A stretch of DNA of 64,000 nt from Litoreibacter arenae DSM 19593 (GCF_000442275.2 NZ_KE557314.1:310001-374000); one strand, 5' to 3'. Positions 27,181-36,171 are shown, counted from the first letter of the stretch. Notes: generated by a model not told the origin, from the letters alone. A program made the numbers and translations.

Positions 27181-28065
27181 ATGCAAGCCGCACTAAACAT
27201 GACGATATCGATCCTGAAGCTCCGCATCGGCTCCTTCGTGGCCCTTGCAGCGCTGGTCGGAATTCTCGCCTCCGGCGGTAGCATGAGGTGGGGTGCGGCG
27301 GCGGCATTCACCCTCGCCGTGCTGGGCGCTTCGGGCGCAGCGGGGGCATTCAACCAGTATTACGAACGCGAGTCTGACCGGTTGATGGCCCGCACCCGCA
27401 CCCGGCCCTTCGCCAGCGGAACGCTCAAGGCCGGGCCGATTTGGCCCGTCACCTTCTCTGCACTTCTGGCAGTTTCAATTGTGCTGGCCTGGGCCACGGG
27501 CGGCACACCGGCGGCCGTGCTGGTTTTTGCCGGTGCAGTCACATATGGCCTTATCTACACGCTGCTGCTGAAAAAACGGACCGTCTGGAACGTGGTGATC
27601 GGCGGGGCGGCGGGAAGTTTCGCGCTACTGGCCGGGGCGGTCGCAGCAGCACCCGACTTCGGACCGGTTCTGGGGCCAGCGCCGGTCCTGCTGGCCGTGG
27701 TCCTTTTCCTGTGGACGCCACCGCATTTCTGGGCCCTCGCCGCGGTGCGAGGCGAAGATTACCGTCGGGCGGGCATTCCGATGTTGCCCGTCACACATCC
27801 GCCCGTGGTCTGGACCACCGCGATCTTCGGCCATGTCCTGGTCCTTTCGGTTTTATCGTTGGCACCGCTTCTTTACGGTTTCGGCCCCATTTACGGCATC
27901 TTCGCTGTCATCGGTGCCGTGATCTTCCTGCGACCGTCCTGGCGCCTTCTGCGCGATCCAGTGCGCGGCAATGCCATGGCAACGTTCAAGGCGTCGTTAC
28001 TGCACTTCGCGCTGCTATCGCTCGGCGTCATACTTGACCGGGGAGTGGCCGCATGGGGCGGCTGA
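27181..28065 (+). CDS. ctaB: Protoheme IX farnesyltransferase (heme O synthase)
   Basis: 294 residues from ATG at 27181 (GGGAG upstream); the frame opens earlier inside the previous gene but that is overlap. A UbiA-family membrane enzyme with the first Asp-rich motif in NQYYERESDRLMARTRTRP and the second block around LWTPPHFWALAA. It adds a farnesyl group to heme b to give heme O. Dedicated placement in this operon suggests the subunit I enzyme carries heme O or a derivative. About eight membrane spans. Confidence 0.9.
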   Translation: MQAALNMTISILKLRIGSFVALAALVGILASGGSMRWGAAAAFTLAVLGASGAAGAFNQYYERESDRLMARTRTRPFASGTLKAGPIWPVTFSALLAVSIVLAWATGGTPAAVLVFAGAVTYGLIYTLLLKKRTVWNVVIGGAAGSFALLAGAVAAAPDFGPVLGPAPVLLAVVLFLWTPPHFWALAAVRGEDYRRAGIPMLPVTHPPVVWTTAIFGHVLVLSVLSLAPLLYGFGPIYGIFAVIGAVIFLRPSWRLLRDPVRGNAMATFKASLLHFALLSLGVILDRGVAAWGG

Positions 28066-28883
28066 CAAGTCTGTTGCTGGGTCTGGCCTTCGTGTTTCCG
28101 GCAGCTGCGGAGACGCCACCGCTTGATGCCGAGGTTGCTTATGAATACAGCCAGGCCGCAATAGGTGGGGCGACGGAAGATCACGTGCTGACGGATCACC
28201 GCGGCCAACCACTGAGGCTGGCCGAGTTGCGCGGCCGCCCGCTTGTCGTGTCGCTGGTATTCACCAGTTGCGCGACCGTCTGCCCGATTACCACCGACCA
28301 TTTGCGCTACCAGATCCTCGCAGCCCGCCGCGCTGTGGGCGATGATGGATTCTCGGTGCTGACTTTCGGCTTTGACGCCAGTGGAGACACGCCAGCGCAA
28401 CTGACAGGTTTTGCCGGCACGCATCGCCTGCTCCGCCTCGACGACTGGCACGTTGCTAGCGCTGACGCCACCACGACCGAGGCCTTCCTGCGCGAATTGG
28501 GTTTCAGCTTCAAAACCTCGGCGCGCGGCTTCGACCATGTCACCCAGACCACTATCCTAGACGCGGATGGCCGGGTCTACCGCCAGATCTATGGTGAGGC
28601 TTTCCCTCTGCCGGTCCTTGTCCAGCCGCTTAAGGAGCTGGTTCTTGGCACGCGCACGCGGTCCGTCGATCCCGGCGCGCTCTGGGACAGGATTAACTTT
28701 CTCTGCACGGTCTACAATCCACTGACAGGGGCCTATCGTTTCGACTACGGAATTTTCTTCGGCATTTTCTTCGGAGGCGTATCGCTGGTTCTGACCGGCT
28801 TGGTGATCTTTCGCCTGTGGCTCGAACGCCACCGGGCGCAGCGCGCGGCGGGTCCGGCTCAGCGAAATCGTAGAACATCATGA
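28053..28883 (+). CDS. SCO1/SenC copper chaperone with C-terminal membrane span
   Basis: 276 residues overlapping the heme O synthase by 13 bases. Signal peptide (residues 1-19), then a thioredoxin-like SCO domain: LVFTSCATVCPITTDH with the CxxxCP copper motif and FDHVTQTTIL with the copper-binding His. Unlike typical SCO proteins it continues into a C-terminal segment with one membrane span (FGIFFGGVSLVLTGLVIFRLW) and a basic tail. It should insert copper into CuA of subunit II. Confidence 0.88.
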   Translation: MGRLTSLLLGLAFVFPAAAETPPLDAEVAYEYSQAAIGGATEDHVLTDHRGQPLRLAELRGRPLVVSLVFTSCATVCPITTDHLRYQILAARRAVGDDGFSVLTFGFDASGDTPAQLTGFAGTHRLLRLDDWHVASADATTTEAFLRELGFSFKTSARGFDHVTQTTILDADGRVYRQIYGEAFPLPVLVQPLKELVLGTRTRSVDPGALWDRINFLCTVYNPLTGAYRFDYGIFFGIFFGGVSLVLTGLVIFRLWLERHRAQRAAGPAQRNRRTS

Positions 28884-30472
28884 CACACGGCCCGCGCGCA
28901 CTGCTAAGACGCGGCTTTGATCGATCGGAACGGCTGCTCGACCGGACCTTCGGCCCGGACTGGAACCCGCTTGCACAGCTTGGTCCTCTGGGCTGGTTTC
29001 TGTTCTGGATCGTGACCGTCACCGGGGTCTACCTGTTCATCTTCTTCGATACCGGCGTAACCGATGCCTATGCCTCGGTCGCTTGGCTGAGCCGCGATCA
29101 CTGGTGGCACGCGGGGGTGGCGCGCAGCTTGCACCGTTACGCCTCCGACATGATGGTGCTGGTGATGTTCACCCACTTGATCCGCGAATGGGCGATGGAC
29201 CGCTATCGCGGAAAACGCTGGTTTTCGTGGGTCACCGGAGTGCCGGTAATTTGGTTCGTCTATCTGTCAGGGATCACCGGCTATTGGCTGGTCTGGGATC
29301 AGCTAGCGCAATATGTCGCCACTACTTCGAGCGAGTTGCTCGACAGTCTCGGGATATTCGCCGAACCGATCGCGCGCAATTTCCTTGCCCCCAATCTTCT
29401 GTCGTCGCGCTTCTTCACTCTATTGGTCTTTTTGCATATCGCGATCCCGCTGCTACTGCTGCTGCTGATGTGGGTACATATCCAGCGCATCACCGAGGCC
29501 CGTACGCAACCGCCACGCGGTCTTGCCATCATCACGCTGGGCGCGCTTGTGGTCGGCGCGCTGTTGATGCCAGCGCCGCTTGGCGCGGCTGCCGATCTCG
29601 ACACCGTTCCGGCACAGGTGGATATGGATTGGTTTCTGCTGTCGCTTTACCCGGTGATAGAAAGCCTGCCAGCCGGTGTGATCTGGACCGGAGTGCTTGG
29701 CTTTACCGTTTTGATGGTCGGTCTGCCCTGGCTGCCGCCTGCGCGCAGCGGCGCTCCGGCACAGGTGTTTCTCGATCATTGCAACGGCTGTGCGCGCTGC
29801 GTCGAGGATTGCCCCTATGCCGCCATCACGCTGGTGCCACGTTCCGACGGGCTGCCTTTCACCCACGAAGTCGAGGTTAATCCCGCCCGCTGCGTGTCCT
29901 GCGGTATCTGCATGGGGGCCTGCCCATCCTCCACGCCGTTCCGCCGCTCAGGCGGGCTGGTAACGGGGATTGACTTGCCGGACCGCTCGCTGGCCGCACT
30001 CCGCGCCGAGGTGATTGCTGCGGCAGACAGTGTCTCGGGAAGGGGAACGGTGTTGACGCTTGCCTGTGCGCATGGCGCGGCGACGGGTCCGGCACCGGGC
30101 CGGATCGTTCTGCCATGCGTTGCCATGGCACCGCCGTCGCTTGTCGATTACATCATTAGCCGTGGCTTGGCCGACGGTGTTGCCGTGGCCGGTTGCGCCG
30201 AACGCGACTGCCACAACCGTTTCGGCGTCAAATGGACGCTCGACCGTTTTGCCCGTCTGCGCGACCCCTATCTGCGCAAACGGGTCCCACGCGAGCGAGT
30301 GCTTACCATTTGGGCCGGGCCATCGGAAACCCCACAGCTTGTCACGCAGCTTGCCGCGTTCTCCGCACGGCTGGCCGCGATGCCCGCCTATGAAAACCTT
30401 CGCCCGTTGCAACCCGACGAGGCAGCCGAAGCGGACGAAGCCGCTGCGGCAATGAAGGCGACCGCGCAATGA
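28880..30472 (+). CDS. Cytochrome b - 2x[4Fe-4S] ferredoxin - MvhD-like fusion
   Basis: 530 residues, start overlapping the SCO stop (ATGA). Residues 1-215 are a cytochrome b N-terminal domain with two H-x13-H heme pairs (ARSLHRYAS...FTHLIREW and FLHIAIP...WVHIQRI). After two more membrane segments comes a dicluster ferredoxin: CNGCARCVEDCP and CVSCGICMGACP. The last 170 residues resemble the MvhD/FrhD iron-sulfur delta subunit (ACAHGA, LPCVAM, GCAERDCHNRFG). This makes a membrane electron-transfer module from an unknown cytoplasmic donor or quinol to the periplasmic side. It has no catalytic Rieske or cytochrome c partner in the operon. The fusion is unusual. Confidence 0.85.
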   Translation: MTHGPRALLRRGFDRSERLLDRTFGPDWNPLAQLGPLGWFLFWIVTVTGVYLFIFFDTGVTDAYASVAWLSRDHWWHAGVARSLHRYASDMMVLVMFTHLIREWAMDRYRGKRWFSWVTGVPVIWFVYLSGITGYWLVWDQLAQYVATTSSELLDSLGIFAEPIARNFLAPNLLSSRFFTLLVFLHIAIPLLLLLLMWVHIQRITEARTQPPRGLAIITLGALVVGALLMPAPLGAAADLDTVPAQVDMDWFLLSLYPVIESLPAGVIWTGVLGFTVLMVGLPWLPPARSGAPAQVFLDHCNGCARCVEDCPYAAITLVPRSDGLPFTHEVEVNPARCVSCGICMGACPSSTPFRRSGGLVTGIDLPDRSLAALRAEVIAAADSVSGRGTVLTLACAHGAATGPAPGRIVLPCVAMAPPSLVDYIISRGLADGVAVAGCAERDCHNRFGVKWTLDRFARLRDPYLRKRVPRERVLTIWAGPSETPQLVTQLAAFSARLAAMPAYENLRPLQPDEAAEADEAAAAMKATAQ

Positions 30473-30990
30473 CGGCAACGCCAATCCCCTTGCGAAAGTG
30501 CTTGCCTCAATTGGTGCTCGGTGGCGTTCTGTCACTAGTGCTGGTGCTTGGCGTCGCGTTTCTTTCGGCACGACCCATGTGGCAAAGCCTGCCGGAGGGA
30601 ACCGGGCTTGTGCGACTCAGCCTGACTCATTCCGGCGTCCGCAACTGCCGCGCACGAACCGCACAAGAGCTTGCCGATCTGCCCGCCAACATGCGCGACC
30701 GCGAAGTCTGCGAACGCCGCCGCGCGCCGATCCGGATCGAGATGGATATCGACGGTCAGCAGGTCTTCGCCACCGAGGCCGCGCCCAGCGGGCTTGCAGG
30801 CAGCGGCCCGTCACGGATTTACCAGCGGATCGAACTGCCTACCGGACCCTACCATGTCACTTTGCGCCTTGCCGACGATCCGTCGGTCGCGGGCTTTGCC
30901 TACGAGGCGGGGTTCGACATCAATCTGCAAGCCGCGCAAAGCATAGCCATCGATTTTGACGCCGCATCCGACGGCTTCTATCTGCACTGA
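30469..30990 (+). CDS. Membrane-anchored periplasmic protein of unknown function
   Basis: 173 residues overlapping the previous stop by 4 bases. One N-terminal span (LVLGGVLSLVLVLGVAFLSA) and a periplasmic beta-rich domain with two Cys (VRNCRARTA and REVCERRRAP) that could form a disulfide. It contains YQRIELPTGPYHVTLRLAD. No family recognised. Operon position suggests an assembly or stability role for the heme-copper complex. Confidence 0.7.
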   Translation: MTATPIPLRKCLPQLVLGGVLSLVLVLGVAFLSARPMWQSLPEGTGLVRLSLTHSGVRNCRARTAQELADLPANMRDREVCERRRAPIRIEMDIDGQQVFATEAAPSGLAGSGPSRIYQRIELPTGPYHVTLRLADDPSVAGFAYEAGFDINLQAAQSIAIDFDAASDGFYLH

Positions 30991-31004
30991 ACGGGAGACC
31001 CCCA

Positions 31005-31406
31005 ATGCCTATGATCGAGTGGAAACCGCAGTACAGTGTCGGCGATCCGGCCGTCGACCACGAGCACCGCGAGCTGGTGGATCTGGTAAACACGGCCGCC
31101 GTCGCTATTCTCGAAGGACGCCCGGATGCTGACATTGATCGATGTCTCGGTGACCTGATGCGCGCAATTTCGGCGCATTTCGCACATGAGGAACGGCAGA
31201 TGCGGCGCGCGGGCTACGACGAATTCATGCCTCACAAGGACGATCACGAGCGACTGCTGGACTCGCTGCGCGATATCATGGACTGCGCACAGGACACGCC
31301 GGATGCCGCCGAGAAACTGACCGAAATCCTCGAGGCGTGGTTTACCGACCATTTCCGCACCCACGACGCGCGGCTGCATCACCGCTTGGGTCCACACCAC
31401 CACTGA
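31005..31406 (+). CDS. Bacteriohemerythrin
   Basis: 133 residues with GGGAGA upstream. The canonical single-domain hemerythrin ligands are visible: DHEHRELVDLVN, HFAHEERQMRRAGY, HKDDHERLLD and WFTDHFRTHDARL. Binds O2 or NO at a di-iron centre; in this context it may deliver NO or scavenge oxygen near the reductase. Last gene of the operon. Confidence 0.9.
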   Translation: MPMIEWKPQYSVGDPAVDHEHRELVDLVNTAAVAILEGRPDADIDRCLGDLMRAISAHFAHEERQMRRAGYDEFMPHKDDHERLLDSLRDIMDCAQDTPDAAEKLTEILEAWFTDHFRTHDARLHHRLGPHHH

Positions 31407-31920
31407 TCGCCCATTTTCAGTCCAGTCATGACGCTTTTCGGAACAACAGAGTCGACATCTCACACATTGCCTGGAGAGAGCCCCCGCGTCACCGTAAATG
31501 TCATCGGTGCGGTTGTCGTCCGTTTGGACCTCAGCCATGGGATTTGGATGGTCTGTTACGGTGATCCGTTAGCCTCACACCGCAGCGAGGTCTTTCTGAT
31601 CGAGTTCTTTGGGCCACTCAAGCGAATGACCGCAACTGCAACCGCAAATGCGATTATTTGCGGCGATGTTGTGGAAAAAAACCGCTGAGTTTAACTCCAG
31701 CAGGAATGGGGCGCTGCTGTAAAGACCTGGCCCCATCGTTCACTGCTCACGGCATGATGGTCCGGTTTAGGTAAGGCATCGCATAGAACGCCGTGCAGCC
31801 ATTGGGGGATTGGAGCGAAACAGGCTTTGCAACGTTAAGTTAAGGGTTGATATGCACGTGAAGAGCTACGCGATTAACCGACTGGGCGTGGCGGAAATGA
31901 AATGGGACAGGTCCAGTGAT
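31407..31920. other. Intergenic region, 514 bases
   Basis: Downstream ends of two convergent units. Short frames on both strands lack family features. A local symmetric stretch (CCGCAAATGCGATTATTTGCGG) lies near 31641-31662 and could be a hairpin. Possibly remnant DNA; nothing firm. Confidence 0.35.
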
Positions 31921-32889
31921 TCAATTTATCAACGGCTCGATCCAACAGGGAAGTCCTTTGTCTTTTCGCCAGTCACCCGAACCGCTTTCAAGAAACTGAG
32001 AGATCAACTTTTCTATTCCGGTTTCAAGAGGCGTTTTTGGCTGCCAGCCTATTCGCATCTTTGCAAGCTGTGGATCACCAACAAAGCTATGCACGTCGAA
32101 ATTGCGCGGCTCTTTGACGATTATCTCGCTTTTGCTTCGGACCAAACGAACCACCGTTTGTGCCAAAGACTGCAAAGAAGTAGCGCGTCCTGTGGTCAGG
32201 TGCATGGGCTCAAACGAACTGCCCTGCGATAGGGCATTGGCCACATTGGCAATGCAGTCTGCGACGTCAGCGACATGTGTGATGTCTAAAGTATTCGTTG
32301 CGCCTTCAACCCGGATACGCCGATCAGCAAGCGCCGCTCTGCAGAATTGTGGTATGACACGGTCAGCGTGATCCGTGATGGCTCCATACACTGTCGAGAA
32401 TCGAAGTACTGACGCACGAAGTCCGGCATCCCGCCCGCGCTCAATGGCTTGTTCGGCTTCTACTTTTGATCGCGCATAGTGATTCATCGGTCGAAGCGGC
32501 GTATCTTCGATCACCGGCTGAGAGGCACATTGACCATAAACTTCCCTGCTGCTGCCGAAGATCAACCACGGTTTTGGATTGCTTGCAAATATACAATCAA
32601 TGATGTTGCGTGTCCCGCCGACATTTGTTTCGTGGCATCTGTGCGGGTCGTGCTCGCCCCAGATTACCCGTGAAACTGCAGCCAGATGAATCACGCCTAT
32701 GCAGTCTTTCATTGCTGATTTCAGGTCAGTGGGACTTAAAATACTTCCAAAGCCGCCACGTTGGTCAGCGACATCAAACCTTCGTACGTGTTTGCCTCGT
32801 GACAGAAGAACGGCGCAAACTGCCGTCCCTATCAGTCCGCTCGACCCTGTTACCAATATCTTTTGAGGTTCCAATAGTTTCCTTCCCAT
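31921..32889 (-). CDS. NAD-dependent epimerase/dehydratase
   Basis: 322 residues of the extended SDR type: ILVTGSSGLIGTAV at the N-terminus, VIHLAAVS, GSSREVYGQ, and the catalytic YARSK motif (MNHYARSKVEAEQ). Acts on nucleotide sugars or similar substrates. The start at 32889 has no clear ribosome site; a TTG five codons downstream (GGAAGGA before it) is an alternative. Transcribed away from the radical SAM gene, sharing a 186-base divergent region. Confidence 0.85.
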   Translation of the reverse strand: MGRKLLEPQKILVTGSSGLIGTAVCAVLLSRGKHVRRFDVADQRGGFGSILSPTDLKSAMKDCIGVIHLAAVSRVIWGEHDPHRCHETNVGGTRNIIDCIFASNPKPWLIFGSSREVYGQCASQPVIEDTPLRPMNHYARSKVEAEQAIERGRDAGLRASVLRFSTVYGAITDHADRVIPQFCRAALADRRIRVEGATNTLDITHVADVADCIANVANALSQGSSFEPMHLTTGRATSLQSLAQTVVRLVRSKSEIIVKEPRNFDVHSFVGDPQLAKMRIGWQPKTPLETGIEKLISQFLESGSGDWRKDKGLPCWIEPLIN

Positions 32890-33075
32890 AATCGACGCGG
32901 CCAGTCACTAAGCACAAGCACGAGAACACAGCTGCCACTAGGTGTGAGCCATGCGCGAAATATAGACGCGGACGTGCACCAGAAAATTGACGATCGTCAA
33001 ACCACTGAACAGTCATTTCATCTACAAGGATAGATAGAGCCGATTTCGCTAGTTTAGCTTCTGGAGTAGCCATGC

Positions 33076-34032
33076 ATGGAACACCCTGAACACATCGCGG
33101 AACTTAGTCGCATTGAGGCCGGGCTTAAGAACCCGAAATTCCCCAAGATCTTTGCAGTTGAGCTTTGCGCCGATTGTGATCTCAATTGTTTGATGTGCCA
33201 TCACGATCAGATGCAGCGCCCGAAAGGTAATCTGCCAATGGCACTCTGGCAGAAATGCGCAGATGAAATCGCCGAGGTCGCGCCAGCAACGAATGTTTGG
33301 TTTTCGTTCTGTGGCGAACCCTTGCTGATGCCTGACAGGCTGATCAAAATGTTGAAATACGGTGAAAAAGCGGGGCTACAATCACTCAATCTAAACACCA
33401 ATGGAATGAAGTTGACCAACGAGGTGGCGAAAGAGCTGCTGGATACAAGCCTTTCTACGATCGTCATCGGAATCGACGGATTCAAAAAGCAGACGTATGA
33501 GAAATACAGATTTTTGGGCAACCGCAGCACCGTCTATGCCAATGTCGCATTTCTTCTCGAAGAACGTCGACGTAGACTCCAAGGGCCTGAAATCATGGTT
33601 CAATTCATTGAGATGGACGACAACGCTGATGAGTTTGAGGAATATCGCGACCATTGGCTTGGGCTTGGCGCTACCGTTAAACTGCGTAGGCAGCTCAGTT
33701 GGGGCGGAAAATTCGAAACCGCAATTGAAGTCGCCGACGAGAAACGCATCGCATGCCCTTGGGCGATCACCATGATGCACCTGTTCTGGGACGGTCGCGT
33801 GCCGCGCTGTCCCGGCGATACCGAGGGCGAAGAAAGCGCTGGGAATGCTTGGGACGATTCCCTGGTCGATCTGTGGGCGAATCTGCGCGGCTACCGCCAA
33901 TTGCATCTTGACCGTCGGTTTGATGAACTTCCTGATCGCTGTCATGTCTGTACAGACTGGAAAACCGGCGCATCGGTAAAACTGCGGCCGGGTCAAGTGG
34001 ATCACTCTGACCGGCGCCGACTATCACGATGA
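33076..34032 (+). CDS. Radical SAM protein with SPASM-like C-terminus
   Basis: 318 residues with GGAG upstream. The SAM cluster motif is CDLNCLMCHHD (CxxxCxxC) near residue 36. C-terminal Cys residues in IACPWAITMMHLFWDGRVPRCPGDTEG and DRCHVCTDW look like auxiliary-cluster ligands of a SPASM or twitch domain. Such enzymes modify peptides or sugars. The following gene overlaps by 4 bases and encodes an acyltransferase-carrier-protein fusion, so a small biosynthetic unit is likely; substrate unknown. Confidence 0.85.
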   Translation: MEHPEHIAELSRIEAGLKNPKFPKIFAVELCADCDLNCLMCHHDQMQRPKGNLPMALWQKCADEIAEVAPATNVWFSFCGEPLLMPDRLIKMLKYGEKAGLQSLNLNTNGMKLTNEVAKELLDTSLSTIVIGIDGFKKQTYEKYRFLGNRSTVYANVAFLLEERRRRLQGPEIMVQFIEMDDNADEFEEYRDHWLGLGATVKLRRQLSWGGKFETAIEVADEKRIACPWAITMMHLFWDGRVPRCPGDTEGEESAGNAWDDSLVDLWANLRGYRQLHLDRRFDELPDRCHVCTDWKTGASVKLRPGQVDHSDRRRLSR

Positions 34033-34964
34033 CGACCCTCTATCTTTGCGCAGCGGGCAACTCCGAGGCGGTCAGACTCGCGCTTGCTGTCAACAACGAA
34101 GACAAACACTGGGACCGTATCGTTCTTTTAGACGATGATCATACCAAACGTGGCCAAGAGATTTTAGGCGTTCCGGTGGCGGGGCCATTCGCCGCTCTTG
34201 CTGACCATCAGGATGGTGACCAGGCTGTCAATCTCGTCGCGCGCTCTTGCAAAAGGCGTGAGGGCGCACAGAAAAAGATTGAGAGTTTTGGCATACCTCT
34301 AGCGAGCTTGGTTCACCCTTCGGTGGATATATACGGTGCCACTCTGGGCAGGGCGGTCACCATCTACGCGGGCTGCACGATTTCGGCCCATTCCACCGTT
34401 GGTGATCATGCGATTGTTTTCACACAGGCCGTCCTCGGACATGGTGCGTCGCTTGGTGTCGGCTCCGTGTTGGCACCAGGCGCAGCTGTAAACGCTCGGG
34501 TTCTAGTGGGGGACCTTGTCTATGTCGGGTCCAACGCCTCAGTGCTTCCGGATTTGAAAATTGGGAGCGGGGCGACCATTGGCGCATGTTCGTCAGTCTT
34601 GTTTGACGTGCCAGCCGACAGTACAGCCCTTGGCGTACCAGCCGAAGTCATGGCCGTGCCGAAGCATGTTCCGCCCCACGCAACTGGCCACCTCCAATCG
34701 AGTGAACCAGAGAACCGTGCGCCGGATTTCCTAGACGAGGTGAGAGCCATCTATGCGGAATTCCTTGGCGTTCCAATTATCGGCAAGGACGAAAACTTTT
34801 TCAATGCGGGTGGCAACTCGCTACTTGCCCTCAAGATGCAGGTTTCGTTGCAGGATAGGCTGGAGGTTCCGGTGACAATTGTCGACATATTCAGGTTTCC
34901 TTGCCCCGGCCAGCTTGCTGCACACCTATCCGGTGGGCAACAACAACCTCTCGCATTTCTCTGA
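34029..34964 (+). CDS. NeuD-like hexapeptide acyltransferase fused to an acyl-carrier domain
   Basis: 311 residues. Residues 1-210: an N-terminal PglD/NeuD-type nucleotide-sugar-binding domain (LYLCAAGNSEAVRLAL) followed by a left-handed beta-helix of hexapeptide repeats (VTIYAGCTIS, GDHAIVFTQAVLGHG, GSGATIGACSSVL). Residues 235-305: a carrier-protein domain with the phosphopantetheine attachment motif NFFNAGGNSLLALK. The combination suggests an acyl group loaded on its own carrier and passed to a sugar or amine. Overlaps the radical SAM gene by 4 bases. Confidence 0.85.
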   Translation: MTTLYLCAAGNSEAVRLALAVNNEDKHWDRIVLLDDDHTKRGQEILGVPVAGPFAALADHQDGDQAVNLVARSCKRREGAQKKIESFGIPLASLVHPSVDIYGATLGRAVTIYAGCTISAHSTVGDHAIVFTQAVLGHGASLGVGSVLAPGAAVNARVLVGDLVYVGSNASVLPDLKIGSGATIGACSSVLFDVPADSTALGVPAEVMAVPKHVPPHATGHLQSSEPENRAPDFLDEVRAIYAEFLGVPIIGKDENFFNAGGNSLLALKMQVSLQDRLEVPVTIVDIFRFPCPGQLAAHLSGGQQQPLAFL

Positions 34965-35125
34965 AGGCCAAGCGACGGGGGCATCTTCGAGCGCATTCCT
35001 GAGCCCCTGTGACAGGGGGATCGGACCCATCTAATTGCTCTTAGGAGCTGCCATCAAACCAACACGAATTGCCCAGGCGGAACTGAAAGGCCAGACGCAG
35101 CATCGCAATCAAACGCCGCCAGAAA

Positions 35126-35812
35126 CTAGTTGACTGACTGGGCTGTCACGAAGCGCCCTGAGACAGCGAACGTCCCATCCTTTTCGAGTCGTTTCAGCAG
35201 TCGCGACAGTGTCTCGGGTTGCACACCAATAAGACTGGCCAGGTCAGCACGCGGCAAAGGCAGCCACATGCGTGTTTGGGTGCCGCATGTTTCGCCATGG
35301 TACTCCATTAGATAGGACAACAACTCGGCCAGTCTTTCTTTGTTAGATTTGGTCGAGGCCGCGATCATCCTGATCTGGTTTCTGTCGATTTCGGTCAAAC
35401 ATCGCTCTGCCACCCGCATCAGAACCGCCGAGTTATTTTGAATGACCTGTTTGGCATGGCGTTGCAAAACCATGCAAACCCGCGACGGAACTGCAGCACG
35501 TGCTTCGGTCATGTGGTGGTCACCTCTGAGAAATGATCGGACCCCAGCAATCTCTCCCGGATAGACCAACCCAAGCAGGCTGGACGTCCCATCCGCTTGC
35601 AGCGTACGGAGTGCGATCAGACCGCGTGAAATGCAAAACAGTCCCCGGTTTTCGGCACCTTGCTCAAACACGATTTGTCCTGGCTGCAATTCCTTGCGGA
35701 TGAAGCCGTGTTTCAGCACGGGCATTGTCCCTGCCAAAACGGGCTGCCAGATGCTTTTGGAATAATAAGAGCAACTTCCGCAAGGATGGTCCTGCTGGCT
35801 CTTGTTTGACAT
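35126..35812 (-). CDS. Crp/Fnr-family regulator with atypical N-terminal Cys pair
   Basis: 228 residues with GGAGTGA before the ATG. Cyclic-nucleotide-binding-like sensor domain (LQPGQIVFEQGAENRGLFCISRG) and C-terminal HTH (ADLASLIGVQPETLSRLLKRLEKDG). The E-x-x-S-R recognition helix (ETLSR) is of the FNR type, predicting TTGAT-like half-sites. At the N-terminus there is CGSC but no third closely spaced Cys, so the standard FNR 4Fe-4S site is incomplete. It may be a redox, heme or NO sensor. Candidate to act on the FNR-type boxes at 24457 and 35936. Confidence 0.87.
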   Translation of the reverse strand: MSNKSQQDHPCGSCSYYSKSIWQPVLAGTMPVLKHGFIRKELQPGQIVFEQGAENRGLFCISRGLIALRTLQADGTSSLLGLVYPGEIAGVRSFLRGDHHMTEARAAVPSRVCMVLQRHAKQVIQNNSAVLMRVAERCLTEIDRNQIRMIAASTKSNKERLAELLSYLMEYHGETCGTQTRMWLPLPRADLASLIGVQPETLSRLLKRLEKDGTFAVSGRFVTAQSVN

Positions 35813-35935
35813 TACTCACTCCAACGACTGAAGTCTTTCGTGTGCCAAGGCATGAATACGAACACGCACGGACAAGGTTTTCCAAACCGTGCTATCGGCA
35901 CCTACCGAACAGAGCACAAATTTTGCGGGTGATCT

Positions 35936-35949
35936 TTGACATTTGTCAA
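35936..35949. promoter_or_regulatory. FNR-like palindrome TTGAC-N4-GTCAA
   Basis: A perfect 14-base palindrome 124 bases upstream of the Crp/Fnr gene start. It differs from the FNR consensus only in the inner base of each half-site. Suggests autoregulation or cross-control by another Crp/Fnr protein. Confidence 0.6.
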
Positions 35950-36136
35950 TGTGGCACCGCTTGTAACAGAGTGGGAGAACTGCCCTAAATGGTGCTGCGG
36001 CCATTCATTGTTCTTTTGCGGTTCAGGCAGTTTTTGTTTGGCGCAGTAACAGGTCATATAACAGCGCGAACTCATCTTTGCCGCTGATCGCAAGCTCGAG
36101 GTCAGCACTTGATTTAGGTCTTGTCAGACGGCATAC

Positions 36137-36154
36137 GGTTATAAGCATATAACC
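36137..36154. promoter_or_regulatory. Likely TetR operator upstream of efflux operon
   Basis: GGTTATAAGCATATAACC: an 18-base dyad with 16 of 18 positions symmetric, ending 17 bases before the first gene of the operon that includes a TetR regulator. Position and form fit an autoregulatory operator. Confidence 0.6.
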
Positions 36155-36171
36155 AATATGATGAGTCTCCC

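Larger units (their letters stand above)
35813..36171. other. Divergent intergenic region, 359 bases
   Basis: Lies between the Crp/Fnr gene (minus) and the efflux operon (plus). It holds the two palindromes annotated separately at 35936 and 36137 and no credible gene. Confidence 0.5.

Noticed and set aside
31428-31688. An 86-codon plus-strand frame after the bacteriohemerythrin gene
   Set aside because: No ribosome site or domain; composition unlike the adjacent genes.
34990-35040. CCCCT-GTGAC-AGGGG hairpin as a terminator
   Set aside because: Five-bp stem with no T-run; too weak to call.
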